Assembly: GCF_036248275.1 (NCBI RefSeq)
Contig: NZ_CP109181.1
Location: 6,820,001-6,884,000 of the forward strand
DNA length: 64,000 nt
Origin: Streptomyces sp. NBC_01716
GTDB taxonomy: Bacteria > Actinomycetota > Actinomycetes > Streptomycetales > Streptomycetaceae
Direction: 5' to 3'
Position numbers and translations under genes: made by a program. The notes beneath the pieces were generated by a model. The model saw only the letters and a list, made by a program, of their open reading frames with translations, was not told the DNA's origin and did no database searches. This document shows, piece by piece, positions 26,071-33,333 of this stretch. Every line of letters begins with the position of its first letter. Position 1 is the stretch's first letter.

Positions 26071-26957
26071 CAGATGTACTCCTTCAGCTCGGTGTCCTGG
26101 GACAGGGCGTGCTGTTCGGACGCGTAGATCGCGGCGGCGCTGATCACTTCGAGGTTGCCCGCGTGTACCGGGATGCGGCTTCGGGTGGCCGTGACCTCTA
26201 CGATCACGCGCATCGTGCCGTCGGTGACGGTGCAGGAGGTCACGCGGTAACCGGGGACGATGGCCTGCATGGCCGCCTCGGCGGAATCCACGAGTTCACG
26301 GACCGGTCCCTGCTCGGCGCCGTCGGCCACCACCGTCATCGCGACGCGGAACGGGGGCGGCGGTGCGGCGGCCGAGATGTTGAGCATGGTCTTGGCGCTG
26401 TCCGCCTGGGTGAACTGGTGGATCGCGCCCCTGGTCGTTTCGATGTACTCGTCCAGGTTGAGGCGGCTGGCCCTGCCGACGCTGACGCTGGCGGCCGTGG
26501 CCACCATCTCCACGTAGGCGGGCCGGTAGCGCCCGGCGATCGAGTGCAGGACCGGGATGGCTGCCTGGCCGCCGCAGGAGACGAGGCCGATGTGCCGGTG
26601 TGCGGCAGCCTGGTCGCCGTTCACGGTAGGCACGATCAGCGTGCCGGAGCTGCTGGGGGTCAGGTCGATGAGCGTCGCCCCGCTGTCGGCGAGCTTGACC
26701 CAGTGGGCGGGGTGGTCGAACGCATTGGTGGCGTCGAAGACGATCTCGAATCTCTGGTCCGAGTCCAGCAGGGCGTCGACGCCGCCCGCTGTGGTGGTAC
26801 AGCCCAGTTCCGCGGCCTGGATCAGCCCTCGACTGGTGTTGGCGCGGCCGACGACGAGGCCGCAGTCCAGGTACGGGGAATTGCGTATGCGCTCGATCAG
26901 GTCGAGCCCCAGGGGTCCGGTCCCGAGGACCGCCGCGTTCAGCACGATCGGTGGCAT
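26070..26957 (-). CDS. Acetaldehyde dehydrogenase (CoA-acylating)
   Basis: Protein of 295 residues of the DmpF/BphJ/MhpF family, which oxidises the aldehyde released by the aldolase to acyl-CoA with NAD+. The Rossmann motif is VLGTGPLGLDLIERI at 10-24, and the catalytic cysteine is C128 in LVSCGGQAAIPVLHSI. SAKTMLNISAAAPPPPFRVAMTVV towards the C-terminus is also typical. The first glycine motif is GTGPLG rather than the common GSGNIG, a mild divergence. It starts at ATG 26957, 27 bp after the hydratase gene, and overlaps the aldolase start. Confidence 0.93.
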   Translation of the reverse strand: MPPIVLNAAVLGTGPLGLDLIERIRNSPYLDCGLVVGRANTSRGLIQAAELGCTTTAGGVDALLDSDQRFEIVFDATNAFDHPAHWVKLADSGATLIDLTPSSSGTLIVPTVNGDQAAAHRHIGLVSCGGQAAIPVLHSIAGRYRPAYVEMVATAASVSVGRASRLNLDEYIETTRGAIHQFTQADSAKTMLNISAAAPPPPFRVAMTVVADGAEQGPVRELVDSAEAAMQAIVPGYRVTSCTVTDGTMRVIVEVTATRSRIPVHAGNLEVISAAAIYASEQHALSQDTELKEYI

Positions 26958-26984
26958 GGGCTGCTTCCGTTCCTGAGCAGCGGG

Positions 26985-27791
26985 TCAGACGACCCGGAGG
27001 TGGATGGAGGGGAGCCGGGTGGACGTCGCGCGGAAGTCCGTGCCGGCGGTGAGCGGGACGCTTGCGTGGACCGAGCCGGCCAGGATGATGTCTCCGGCGT
27101 GCAGAGTCGTGCCCAGGGAGGGCAAGCGGTGCGTCAGCCAGGCCAGGGCCTTGAACGGATCGCCGAGAATGTCGCGCCCTTCCCCGGTACCGGCCACCTC
27201 GCCGTTGGCCGTTGCTGTGACCCGCTCGGTGCCGAGTTCCCAGGACACGTCGAAGGGGACGGGCTCCCCGACAATGACGCCGGCGCAGGCGGCGTTGTCG
27301 GCGATGCAGTCGACCAACGTGATGTTCCAGTCGGTGAAGCAGGTGTCCAGGATTTCGAAGGCAAGGAACACCTCGGCCACGGCGCTGCGGCACGTATCCA
27401 GATCAGATGGTGCTGACAGGTCGCGTCCGAGCCGGAAGGCGATCTCGGTTTCGATCCTGGGGTTCATGAACTCGGCGGCACGCAGGCAGCTACCACTCGA
27501 CCCGACCATGCCGTCGAAGATGAATCCGGAATCGGGCTCGCAAATGCCGATCTGCTCTTGCATGGCAGACGACGTCAAGCCGATCTTGTGACCGGTGACC
27601 TCGGCGCCCGCCGACACCCGCCGCTCCACGTTGATCTGCTGGATTCGGTACGCGTCTTCGAGAGTCAGATTCAGATACGGAAAGCGCCCGGACAACCGCG
27701 GTACGGGAACACGGGAGCGGGCAGCGGCAGCCAGTTCCTCGGCCAGGACGAGAAGACTGCCCGGTACCTGGTCTTCCTGATAAGTCGTCAT
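26985..27791 (-). CDS. 2-oxopent-4-enoate hydratase
   Basis: Protein of 268 residues of the DmpE/BphH/MhpD family (FAH superfamily). It adds water to 2-hydroxypenta-2,4-dienoate to give 4-hydroxy-2-oxovalerate. Conserved parts are GHKIGLTS (residues 68-75, K69), metal-binding PRIETEIAF (E114, E116) and LAGSVHASVPL near the end. The start ATG 27791 is preceded by AGGGAGGAACC. It is the first gene of the minus-strand cassette, so the operon promoter should lie in the 207-bp gap shared with the divergent XRE regulator. The ring-cleavage and hydrolase genes that normally feed this enzyme are absent here. Confidence 0.92.
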   Translation of the reverse strand: MTTYQEDQVPGSLLVLAEELAAAARSRVPVPRLSGRFPYLNLTLEDAYRIQQINVERRVSAGAEVTGHKIGLTSSAMQEQIGICEPDSGFIFDGMVGSSGSCLRAAEFMNPRIETEIAFRLGRDLSAPSDLDTCRSAVAEVFLAFEILDTCFTDWNITLVDCIADNAACAGVIVGEPVPFDVSWELGTERVTATANGEVAGTGEGRDILGDPFKALAWLTHRLPSLGTTLHAGDIILAGSVHASVPLTAGTDFRATSTRLPSIHLRVV

Positions 27792-27899
27792 GGTTCCTCC
27801 CTTGCAGACCGGTGGAGTTATGGCCCAGGACGTTCGGTAGGCCCTGGGTACGAGGGAACCTCGCTGGTGGTGGGGTTGGGGAGAGGGCCTGCTGTGAGC

Positions 27900-27927
27900 T
27901 GCAAATGGGTTTGCATCTGGTGCAAAA
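27900..27927. promoter_or_regulatory. Candidate operator TGCAAA-N4-TTTGCA between hydratase and XRE genes
   Basis: TGCAAA (27900-27905) and TTTGCA (27910-27915) form a perfect palindrome with spacer TGGG, and a third half-site TGCAAA follows at 27921-27926. It lies 109 bp from the hydratase start and 72 bp from the XRE start, in an A/T-richer patch. This is a good position for the XRE protein to control both promoters. Confidence 0.5.
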
Positions 27928-27998
27928 GCCCTGCGGTGATGGGCGTCCAGCGCCTACGGTGGACGGGGCGCGGCTTCGGTCGGTGACGGGAGCGGGGT

Positions 27999-29381
27999 AT
28001 GGGTGAGGTCAGGGCAACGCCGGGAAGCCGGGCGGAGGACGCTCATCTGGGGGAGGTCATCCGGACTGAACGCGGGAAGCAAAGGATGACGATCGCTCAG
28101 CTTGCCGCGAAAATGGGCTACTCGATCGCACAGGTATCGCGGTACGAGACCGGGAGGTCGTCGCTCGCGGACGTCGCCACACGCAGGCTGTTCATCGACG
28201 CGCTCGGGCTGCCGCCGCAGGCGCTCGGTCTGGCGCCGGACGTTCCGGTCGATGACCACGGCCGGGCCCCTGACGTGTTCGCCGAGTACCCACGCCTGCC
28301 TGCCTCTATGGTGAGAAACCTTGGCAGCGAGGATGGTGAGGATGCGGTGCGGCGTAGAAAGTTGCTGGCGAACCTGGCGGTCACCGCAGCCGCAGCCGCC
28401 GGCACCCCGCTCATGTTGGGAAGCACGGGCAATAGGGACACGCTGATCGGTGACGTGCTCGTCGGCCGGCTGCGAGACGCGATGCTCGGGCTCGGCGGCG
28501 AGGTGCTGCCCGAACCGGTGCAACTGTCCGTCGAACTGGGCCGCGCCGTTGCGGACTTCCATGCTTGCCGGTACGACAGTCTCTCGTCGCGGCTGCCGCT
28601 GGTGATCCGCTCCGGGCACGCGCACAGCGTCAGCGGGAATGGCCAGCATTTGGTGCTGGCCAAGGCGTACGTGCTGGCAACCCGGCTGCTGGTCAAGTTC
28701 GACGAACAGCAGCTCGGATGGATGGCTGCCGACCGCGCACGACAGTTGGCCGAGGCGGACGGCAACACTCTCGCCATCGCCGAGTCCGCCCGGCAGATCG
28801 CAGTGCTGGCGCGGAGAGCCGGATGGCACCACGAAGCGATGTCGATCGCGCTGACCGCTGCCGGTACGCCTGGCTTGCGCGAGGCGGGACATGACGGGAC
28901 GGCGCAGCGGGGGCTGCTGATCCAGTCCGCCGCCTACAGCGCCGCGCGTGACGGCGACGCGGACGCCATGCGGGAGATGACCGCCGAAGCTGCCGCCATC
29001 GCACGGGAGCTGGGCAGTACGACCCGCTTGCGGGACCACGGCGGCGGGTTCAGCGCGGCGATGGTGCAACTGCATCTGATCTCGGCGGAGAACTCGACCG
29101 GCGACCCAGGCGCGGCACTGACGGCGGCCCGCGCCATGACCCCGCAGAGCCTGCCCACCGTCGAGCGGCGCGCTCGTTACTTCACCGACGTGGCTGCGGC
29201 GCTTGGGCGGTGGGGGCGCCGGGACGAGTGCGTGCGCGCGTTGCTGGCGGCGGAGCAGCACGCCCCGGAAGAGACTCATTCCCGGCCGGCGGTGAAGACC
29301 ATGGTCTCCGGGCTGCTGGTGTCCGGTCGGACCACCAGCGAACTGAGGGGCCTGGCCGCACGTTGCGGCGTGCTGGTGTAA
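27999..29381 (+). CDS. XRE-family regulator with TPR-like sensor region
   Basis: Protein of 460 residues. The helix-turn-helix spans about residues 17-72 (MTIAQLAAKMGYSIAQVSRYETGRSSL). The remainder is helical with repeated Ala-rich units resembling TPRs, as in many Streptomyces pathway regulators. Between them, RRRKLLANLAVTAAAAAGTPLML (118-140) looks like a twin-arginine plus hydrophobic segment. Such segments recur in this regulator class and are not known to be export signals. It is divergent from the catabolic cassette and probably regulates it. ATG 27999 follows GACGGGAGCGGGGT. Confidence 0.85.
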   Translation: MGEVRATPGSRAEDAHLGEVIRTERGKQRMTIAQLAAKMGYSIAQVSRYETGRSSLADVATRRLFIDALGLPPQALGLAPDVPVDDHGRAPDVFAEYPRLPASMVRNLGSEDGEDAVRRRKLLANLAVTAAAAAGTPLMLGSTGNRDTLIGDVLVGRLRDAMLGLGGEVLPEPVQLSVELGRAVADFHACRYDSLSSRLPLVIRSGHAHSVSGNGQHLVLAKAYVLATRLLVKFDEQQLGWMAADRARQLAEADGNTLAIAESARQIAVLARRAGWHHEAMSIALTAAGTPGLREAGHDGTAQRGLLIQSAAYSAARDGDADAMREMTAEAAAIARELGSTTRLRDHGGGFSAAMVQLHLISAENSTGDPGAALTAARAMTPQSLPTVERRARYFTDVAAALGRWGRRDECVRALLAAEQHAPEETHSRPAVKTMVSGLLVSGRTTSELRGLAARCGVLV

Positions 29382-29480
29382 CCGCAGGGAGGGCCTGTCC
29401 GGTGGGGTGGACCGGCAGCCCGCGAGTGCTGGGCTCGGGGGCGTGGCCTGTCCGTTCATGGCCCAGCATCCTCACAAGAC

Positions 29481-29803
29481 CTACGGCCACATCAGCTGCG
29501 GTACTACCCGGGTCCCGAGCCGGTACGCGCGCAGCGCCTGCTCGGGCGATGAGGTGCGCGTCCGTCGGTGGCCTTCGACGCTGATCACCTCGGAGTGGTC
29601 CTCGAACGCCATGCCCCAGGCGGCGACGCGGCCGTCGATCCGGTCGCCGTACTCCTGAACGACAGCGAACAGCCGGGGTGCGTTGTCGGCGACGATGTCC
29701 GCGAGGAGGGCGGTGAACTCTTCGCGTCCGCAGAGGGGTTGCATTCCGTAGGGGTCCGGGACGAGCAGGTCGAGGGCGGGGGGCGGTGGGTGGTGTTTGC
29801 CAT
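29481..29803 (-). pseudogene. Frameshifted small conserved gene
   Basis: ATG 29803 has an excellent ribosome site, AGGAGG 5 nt upstream, and starts MANTTHRPPP. The frame that looks conserved (LDLLVPDPYGMQPLCGREEF ... YRLGTRVVPQLMWP, ending at 29481) is shifted relative to that start. The two join if one base is restored in the run of six C (minus strand) at 29778-29783, giving about 108 residues. The product has no membrane segment, and I know no function for it. It may be truly broken, phase-variable at the homopolymer, or a sequencing error. An internal start at ATG 29744 would give only 87 residues. Confidence 0.65.
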
Positions 29804-29856
29804 TGCTGCCTCCTTGTCTTTGGAGTGGGCCGCGACGTTGGGCTTACGAGTAGCGT

Positions 29857-30176
29857 GCCCGGGGAAGCAACAAACTGATCGCCACGCGGCTGCCGGGCGC
29901 CCAACTCGCTCTGGAGACCGCGTCGGGACGGATGGTCGACAACCAGTACAGCCAAGACGTGCTCAAGAGCATGGCCGCGCCTATGCGCTGGCGCTCGCCT
30001 GATCGAGCACTGGCAGTTCGGCCTGGAACTGAAACAGTCCCGCACCATGACAGACCTGCCCGGCTCCGTGCGGGACCAACTCTCCACCGGGCAGCGGCTG
30101 ATGCTGCGGACCGCAGGGGTGGTGAAGCGGCGCGACCTCCAGGCTTACCACTTCAGCCCGTTCCGGTTTGCGGACT
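29857..30176 (+). pseudogene. Decayed coding remnant at the right edge of the accessory block
   Basis: Two protein-like stretches lie in different frames. The first is GSNKLIATRLPGAQLALETA ... MVDNQYSQDVLKSMA (to about 29975). The second is LIEHWQFGLELKQSRTMTDL ... VVKRRDLQAYHFSPFRFAD, stopping at the TGA at 30174-30176. The break is near 29975-30000, where overlapping frames give RAYALALA followed by LIEHW, as expected for a one-base slip. No promoter or ribosome site is visible. I cannot name the family. It may mark an old insertion boundary. Confidence 0.45.
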
Positions 30177-30243
30177 GACCGCCGCCCCGCCCCCCTCCGC
30201 GTCTGTGGCCGCCGGGCGCCCGAGGCCGGGAATCCGCCGGTCT

Positions 30244-30284
30244 TGTGTACGGGCGTACGCAACTCATGCGTACACTCGTACACA
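30244..30284 (+). promoter_or_regulatory. Large inverted repeat operator at the SMR-TetR promoter
   Basis: Two 17-bp arms, 30244-30260 (TGTGTACGGGCGTACGC) and 30268-30284 (GCGTACACTCGTACACA), match at 15 of 17 positions as an inverted repeat around AACTCAT. The right arm contains a -10-like TACACT (30271-30276) and ends on the A of the SMR start codon, so transcription would begin at or beside the ATG. It is the likely binding site for the TetR protein encoded two genes on. Confidence 0.7.
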
Positions 30285-30610
30285 TGGGACTTGGATACGG
30301 ATTGCTCGCCGTCGCCATCGCGGCGGAGGTGGCAGGCACGACGGCCATGAAATACAGCGAGGGCTTCACCAGGCTCTGGCCCTCGCTGGGGGCCGTGATC
30401 GGTTACGTGCTGGCGTTCGCCATGCTCGCCCAGACCCTCAAGACGCTCTCCGTCGGCACCGCGTACGCGATCTGGGCCGGCGTCGGGACCGCCGCCGTCG
30501 CCGCCATCGGCATGATCTTCCTGAGCGAGGCGGCCACTCCGGCCAAGCTCGCGGGCATCGTGCTCGTCATCGCCGGTGTCGTCCTCCTCAACCTGGGCGG
30601 GGCCCACTGA
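30284..30610 (+). CDS. Small multidrug resistance (SMR) transporter
   Basis: Protein of 108 residues with four membrane helices, of the EmrE/QacE/SugE family. Homologues exchange protons for quaternary cations or guanidinium compounds across the cytoplasmic membrane. The essential membrane glutamate is E15 (AIAAEVAGTTAMK). GTAYAIWAGVGTA, near residues 55-67, is the helix-3 signature. The ATG at 30284 has no ribosome site and overlaps the operator, consistent with a leaderless mRNA. An upstream start at 30245 falls inside the operator and is rejected. The stop overlaps the TetR gene (ATGA). Confidence 0.92.
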   Translation: MGLGYGLLAVAIAAEVAGTTAMKYSEGFTRLWPSLGAVIGYVLAFAMLAQTLKTLSVGTAYAIWAGVGTAAVAAIGMIFLSEAATPAKLAGIVLVIAGVVLLNLGGAH

Positions 30611-31197
30611 TGGCCCGGCGTTACGACCCCGGGCGGCGCCAGCGCATCATCGACGCGGCGATCCGGGTGGCCGGGCGAGCCGGGATCGCGGGGCTGAGCC
30701 ACCGCACCGTCGCCGCCGAGGCCGATGTGCCGCTCGGCTCCACGACGTACCACTTCGCCTCCCTGGACGAGCTGTTGGTCGCCGCGCTGCGACAGGCCAA
30801 CGAGGGCTTCGCCGCCGTCCTCAGGGAGAGCGGCGCCCTCGCCGACCCGGGGTGCGACATCGCGGACGAGCTGGCCCGGGTCACCGGGCAGTGGCTCGCG
30901 GCGGACCGCACCGGCGTGGAGCTGGAGTACGAGCTCTATCTCGCCGCCCTGCGCCGCCCCGCGCTGCGGCCGGTGGCCGCCGAGTGGTGCGACGCGATCA
31001 CACAGAGCCTGGCCGACCGGGTCGACCCCGTCACGGCCCGCGCGCTGGTCGCCATGCTCGACGGGATCTGCCTTCAAGTACTGCTCACCGGACGGGAGTA
31101 CGACGCCGGCTACACCCGCGAGATGCTGGACCGGATCCTCGCCGGGGCGTCGGCGGCCGGTGACATGGCCTCCGCGGAGCACGGCGCGCTCCCGTAG
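30610..31197 (+). CDS. TetR-family repressor of the SMR transporter
   Basis: Protein of 195 residues. The N-terminal TetR helix-turn-helix covers residues 10-55 (RQRIIDAAIRVAGRAGIAGLSHRTVAAEADVPLGSTTYHFASLDELL). The C-terminal ligand domain is unclassified. The ATG overlaps the transporter stop, so the pair is translated together. By analogy with QacR/SMR pairs it probably represses the shared promoter at the 30244-30284 inverted repeat until a cationic compound binds. That autoregulation is inferred. Confidence 0.9.
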   Translation: MARRYDPGRRQRIIDAAIRVAGRAGIAGLSHRTVAAEADVPLGSTTYHFASLDELLVAALRQANEGFAAVLRESGALADPGCDIADELARVTGQWLAADRTGVELEYELYLAALRRPALRPVAAEWCDAITQSLADRVDPVTARALVAMLDGICLQVLLTGREYDAGYTREMLDRILAGASAAGDMASAEHGALP

Positions 31198-31206
31198 ATT
31201 GACCGG

Positions 31207-31464
31207 ATGAGCATTCCGCCCGCCAAGTCCGCGCCGGAGCGCGCGCCGGATCCCGGCACAGAGCCCGCGGCTGTCATAGGCCCCGAGATCACCTACGCCG
31301 AGTGCCGCCAGTGCGGCACGCTCATCGCCGGGCTCGACGGCCGCTACAGCTGCGGGGTCTGCGGCTGGGTGAACCACCACTCCGAGGGACACCGCCTGCT
31401 CCCGCGCCCCGAGGACGACAAGGGCCGCGCCGCGGGCGACAGGGACGACAACCGCCTCGGCTGA
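31207..31464 (+). CDS. Small zinc-ribbon protein
   Basis: Protein of 85 residues with paired CxxC motifs, C33-RQ-C36 and C49-GV-C52, separated by 12 residues, the layout of a zinc ribbon. The ends are charged and probably disordered. It starts at ATG 31207, 9 bp after the TetR stop, so it may be part of that unit. The function is not known. It could bind nucleic acid or protein through the ribbon. Confidence 0.75.
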   Translation: MSIPPAKSAPERAPDPGTEPAAVIGPEITYAECRQCGTLIAGLDGRYSCGVCGWVNHHSEGHRLLPRPEDDKGRAAGDRDDNRLG

Positions 31465-31525
31465 ACGTTGAATGTCCTGGGCAGAGCCGGCGCGGGCCCG
31501 GCGCCGCCACCGTGGCGCACCGTGT

Positions 31526-31563
31526 GCCCGTACGCCGAGACCGGTTGGCCTCGGCGTACGGGC
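31526..31563 (+). terminator. Perfect hairpin just upstream of dapD
   Basis: GCCCGTACGCCGAG (31526-31539) and CTCGGCGTACGGGC (31550-31563) form a 14-bp stem with a 10-nt loop, followed by GCCCGTTAGGTTT. It can terminate the TetR/zinc-ribbon transcript. It ends only 18 bp before the dapD ATG and would contain the dapD -35 region, so it could also have a regulatory role. Confidence 0.7.
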
Positions 31564-31581
31564 GCCCGTTAGGTTTCGCTC

Positions 31582-32571
31582 ATGACCGACACGACTGCTA
31601 CTCGCACCACCGGCGCCGTCGCCGCCGGGCTCGCCACTCTTACCGAGGACGGGACCGTCCTCGACACCTGGTACCCCGCCCCCGTGCTCAGCGACGACCC
31701 GGGCCCCGCCGGGACCGAGCGGCTGGACGCCGGCCGTGCGGCCGAACTGCTCGGCGACGCCGCCCGTAAGGCCGTCGGACCCGACACGCGCCGCGGGGTC
31801 GAGGTCGTCGCCGTCCGTACGGTCATCGCCTCGCTCGACGACAAGCCCCTCGACGCGCACGACGTGTACCTCCGTCTGCACCTGCTCAGCCACCGCCTGG
31901 TCGAGCCGCACGGCCAGAGCCTCGACGGCATCTTCGGTCTGCTCGCCAACGTCGCCTGGACCTCGCTCGGCCCGGTCGCCGTCGACGCGCTGGAGACGGT
32001 GCGGCTGAACGCCCGCGCGGAGGGCCTGCACCTCCAGGTCACCTCGGTCGACAAGTTCCCGCGTATGACGGACTACGTCGCCCCCAAGGGCGTACGTATC
32101 GGCGACGCCGACCGCGTCCGCCTCGGCGCGCACCTCGCCGAGGGCACCACCGTGATGCACGAGGGCTTCGTCAACTTCAACGCGGGCACTCTCGGCGTCT
32201 CCATGGTCGAGGGCCGGATCTCGGCCGGCGTCGTCGTCGGCGACGGCTCGGACATCGGCGGCGGTGCCTCCACCATGGGCACCCTCTCCGGCGGTGGCTC
32301 GGAGCGCATCGTGATCGGCGAGCGCTGTCTCATCGGCGCCGAGGCGGGTGTCGGCATCCCGCTCGGCGACGAGTGCGTGGTCGAGGCGGGTCTCTACATC
32401 ACCGCCGGTACGCGCGTGACGCTGCCCGACGGTGAGATCGTCAAGGCCCGTGGGCTGTCCGGCGCGTCGAACATCCTCTTCCGTCGCAACTCGATCACCG
32501 GGAAGGTCGAGGCCCGCCCGAACAACGCGGTCTGGGGCGGCCTGAACGACGTTCTGCACAGCAACAACTGA
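31582..32571 (+). CDS. dapD: Tetrahydrodipicolinate N-succinyltransferase
   Basis: Protein of 329 residues of the actinobacterial DapD type. It succinylates tetrahydrodipicolinate in the succinylase branch of lysine/diaminopimelate synthesis. The left-handed beta-helix is visible in the hexapeptide-like run VRIGDADRVRLGAHLAEGTTVM, GVVVGDGSDIGGGASTMGTL and IVIGERCLIGAEAGVGIPLG. The C-terminus GGLNDVLHSNN is typical. The ATG at 31582 has only a weak AGG upstream, and a -10-like TAGGTT at 31570-31575 would start the mRNA at the ATG. Confidence 0.95.
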   Translation: MTDTTATRTTGAVAAGLATLTEDGTVLDTWYPAPVLSDDPGPAGTERLDAGRAAELLGDAARKAVGPDTRRGVEVVAVRTVIASLDDKPLDAHDVYLRLHLLSHRLVEPHGQSLDGIFGLLANVAWTSLGPVAVDALETVRLNARAEGLHLQVTSVDKFPRMTDYVAPKGVRIGDADRVRLGAHLAEGTTVMHEGFVNFNAGTLGVSMVEGRISAGVVVGDGSDIGGGASTMGTLSGGGSERIVIGERCLIGAEAGVGIPLGDECVVEAGLYITAGTRVTLPDGEIVKARGLSGASNILFRRNSITGKVEARPNNAVWGGLNDVLHSNN

Positions 32572-32579
32572 CGCGCGCC

Positions 32580-32608
32580 GGGCGCGTACGACAGCCGCGT
32601 ACGCGCCC
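32580..32608 (+). terminator. Terminator of dapD
   Basis: GGGCGCGTACG (32580-32590) pairs with CGTACGCGCCC (32598-32608), an 11-bp perfect stem with a 7-nt loop, beginning 8 bp after the dapD stop. Confidence 0.75.
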
Positions 32609-32642
32609 GCGTGCGGCATACACCACGGGGGACGGGGATCCG

Positions 32643-33320
32643 ATGACGAGGCGATACCGCGCGGCCGGGATGCTGGCCGGGGCGTTCGTCCTGCTGCTGA
32701 CGACGGCGGGCTGTTCGGAAGTGATCAACGAGATCGAGGCGGAGAAGGGCGGCGGCACCGCGCCGTCCAGACCGGGGCCGCCCCCGTCCTCGTCCGCCGG
32801 CCCGCGGCCCTCCGTCGAGCCCTACCCGCCGCTCGCCGAGTCCGCCCCGGCGTCGCCGTCCGCCGGGGCGAGCACGCCCGGTTGCCCGCCGTCGGGCCTC
32901 GACGTCGTGATCGGCGGCGAGGACGCCGCCATGGGCCACCGCGTGGTCACCGTCCAGCTCTGGAACTGCGGCGACAAGCCCTACCGCGTCAAGGGCTACC
33001 CCGGCGTCGAACTCCTCGACGAGGCCCGTGAGCCCGTCGACGTCAAGGTCACCCATGAGAGTGATTACACCTACACCGGCAGGCGCGACGACCGCCCCCG
33101 GCAGCTGACCCTGGCGCCGGACGGCACCGCGAGCGCGGTGCTGCACTGGAACAACCGCGTCACCTCCATCGACGGCGCCCCCACTCCGGGCGCCCATATC
33201 CTCGTCACCCCCGCCGCCGGCGAGAAGCCCGTCTCCCTGCCGCTCCCCGTCGATCTCGGTACGGACGGCACCCTGGACGTGACCTCGTGGGCGGCGGACG
33301 AACCTGTCAGTGGTCGGTGA
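32643..33320 (+). CDS. DUF4232-type secreted lipoprotein
   Basis: Protein of 225 residues with a lipoprotein signal: basic start MTRRYR, hydrophobic LAGAFVLLL, and a lipobox ending at C24 (TTAGC). The threonine at -3 is non-ideal. Residues 35-78 are a Pro/Ser-rich linker. From about residue 80, CPPSGLDVVIGGEDAAMGHRV opens a beta-sandwich resembling DUF4232 domains, with a likely disulfide between this cysteine and LWNCGDKPYRVKGYPGVEL. It probably sits on the outer face of the membrane. The function is unknown. ATG 32643 follows GGGGGACGGGGATCCG. Confidence 0.82.
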   Translation: MTRRYRAAGMLAGAFVLLLTTAGCSEVINEIEAEKGGGTAPSRPGPPPSSSAGPRPSVEPYPPLAESAPASPSAGASTPGCPPSGLDVVIGGEDAAMGHRVVTVQLWNCGDKPYRVKGYPGVELLDEAREPVDVKVTHESDYTYTGRRDDRPRQLTLAPDGTASAVLHWNNRVTSIDGAPTPGAHILVTPAAGEKPVSLPLPVDLGTDGTLDVTSWAADEPVSGR

Positions 33321-33333
33321 TCCAATGGGACGT

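Noticed and set aside
30403..32619. A 738-residue minus-strand frame over SMR, TetR and dapD
   Set aside because: It is antisense to three well-recognised genes, and its composition (Ala/Gly/Arg/Asp/Val rich with no motif) is that of a shadow.
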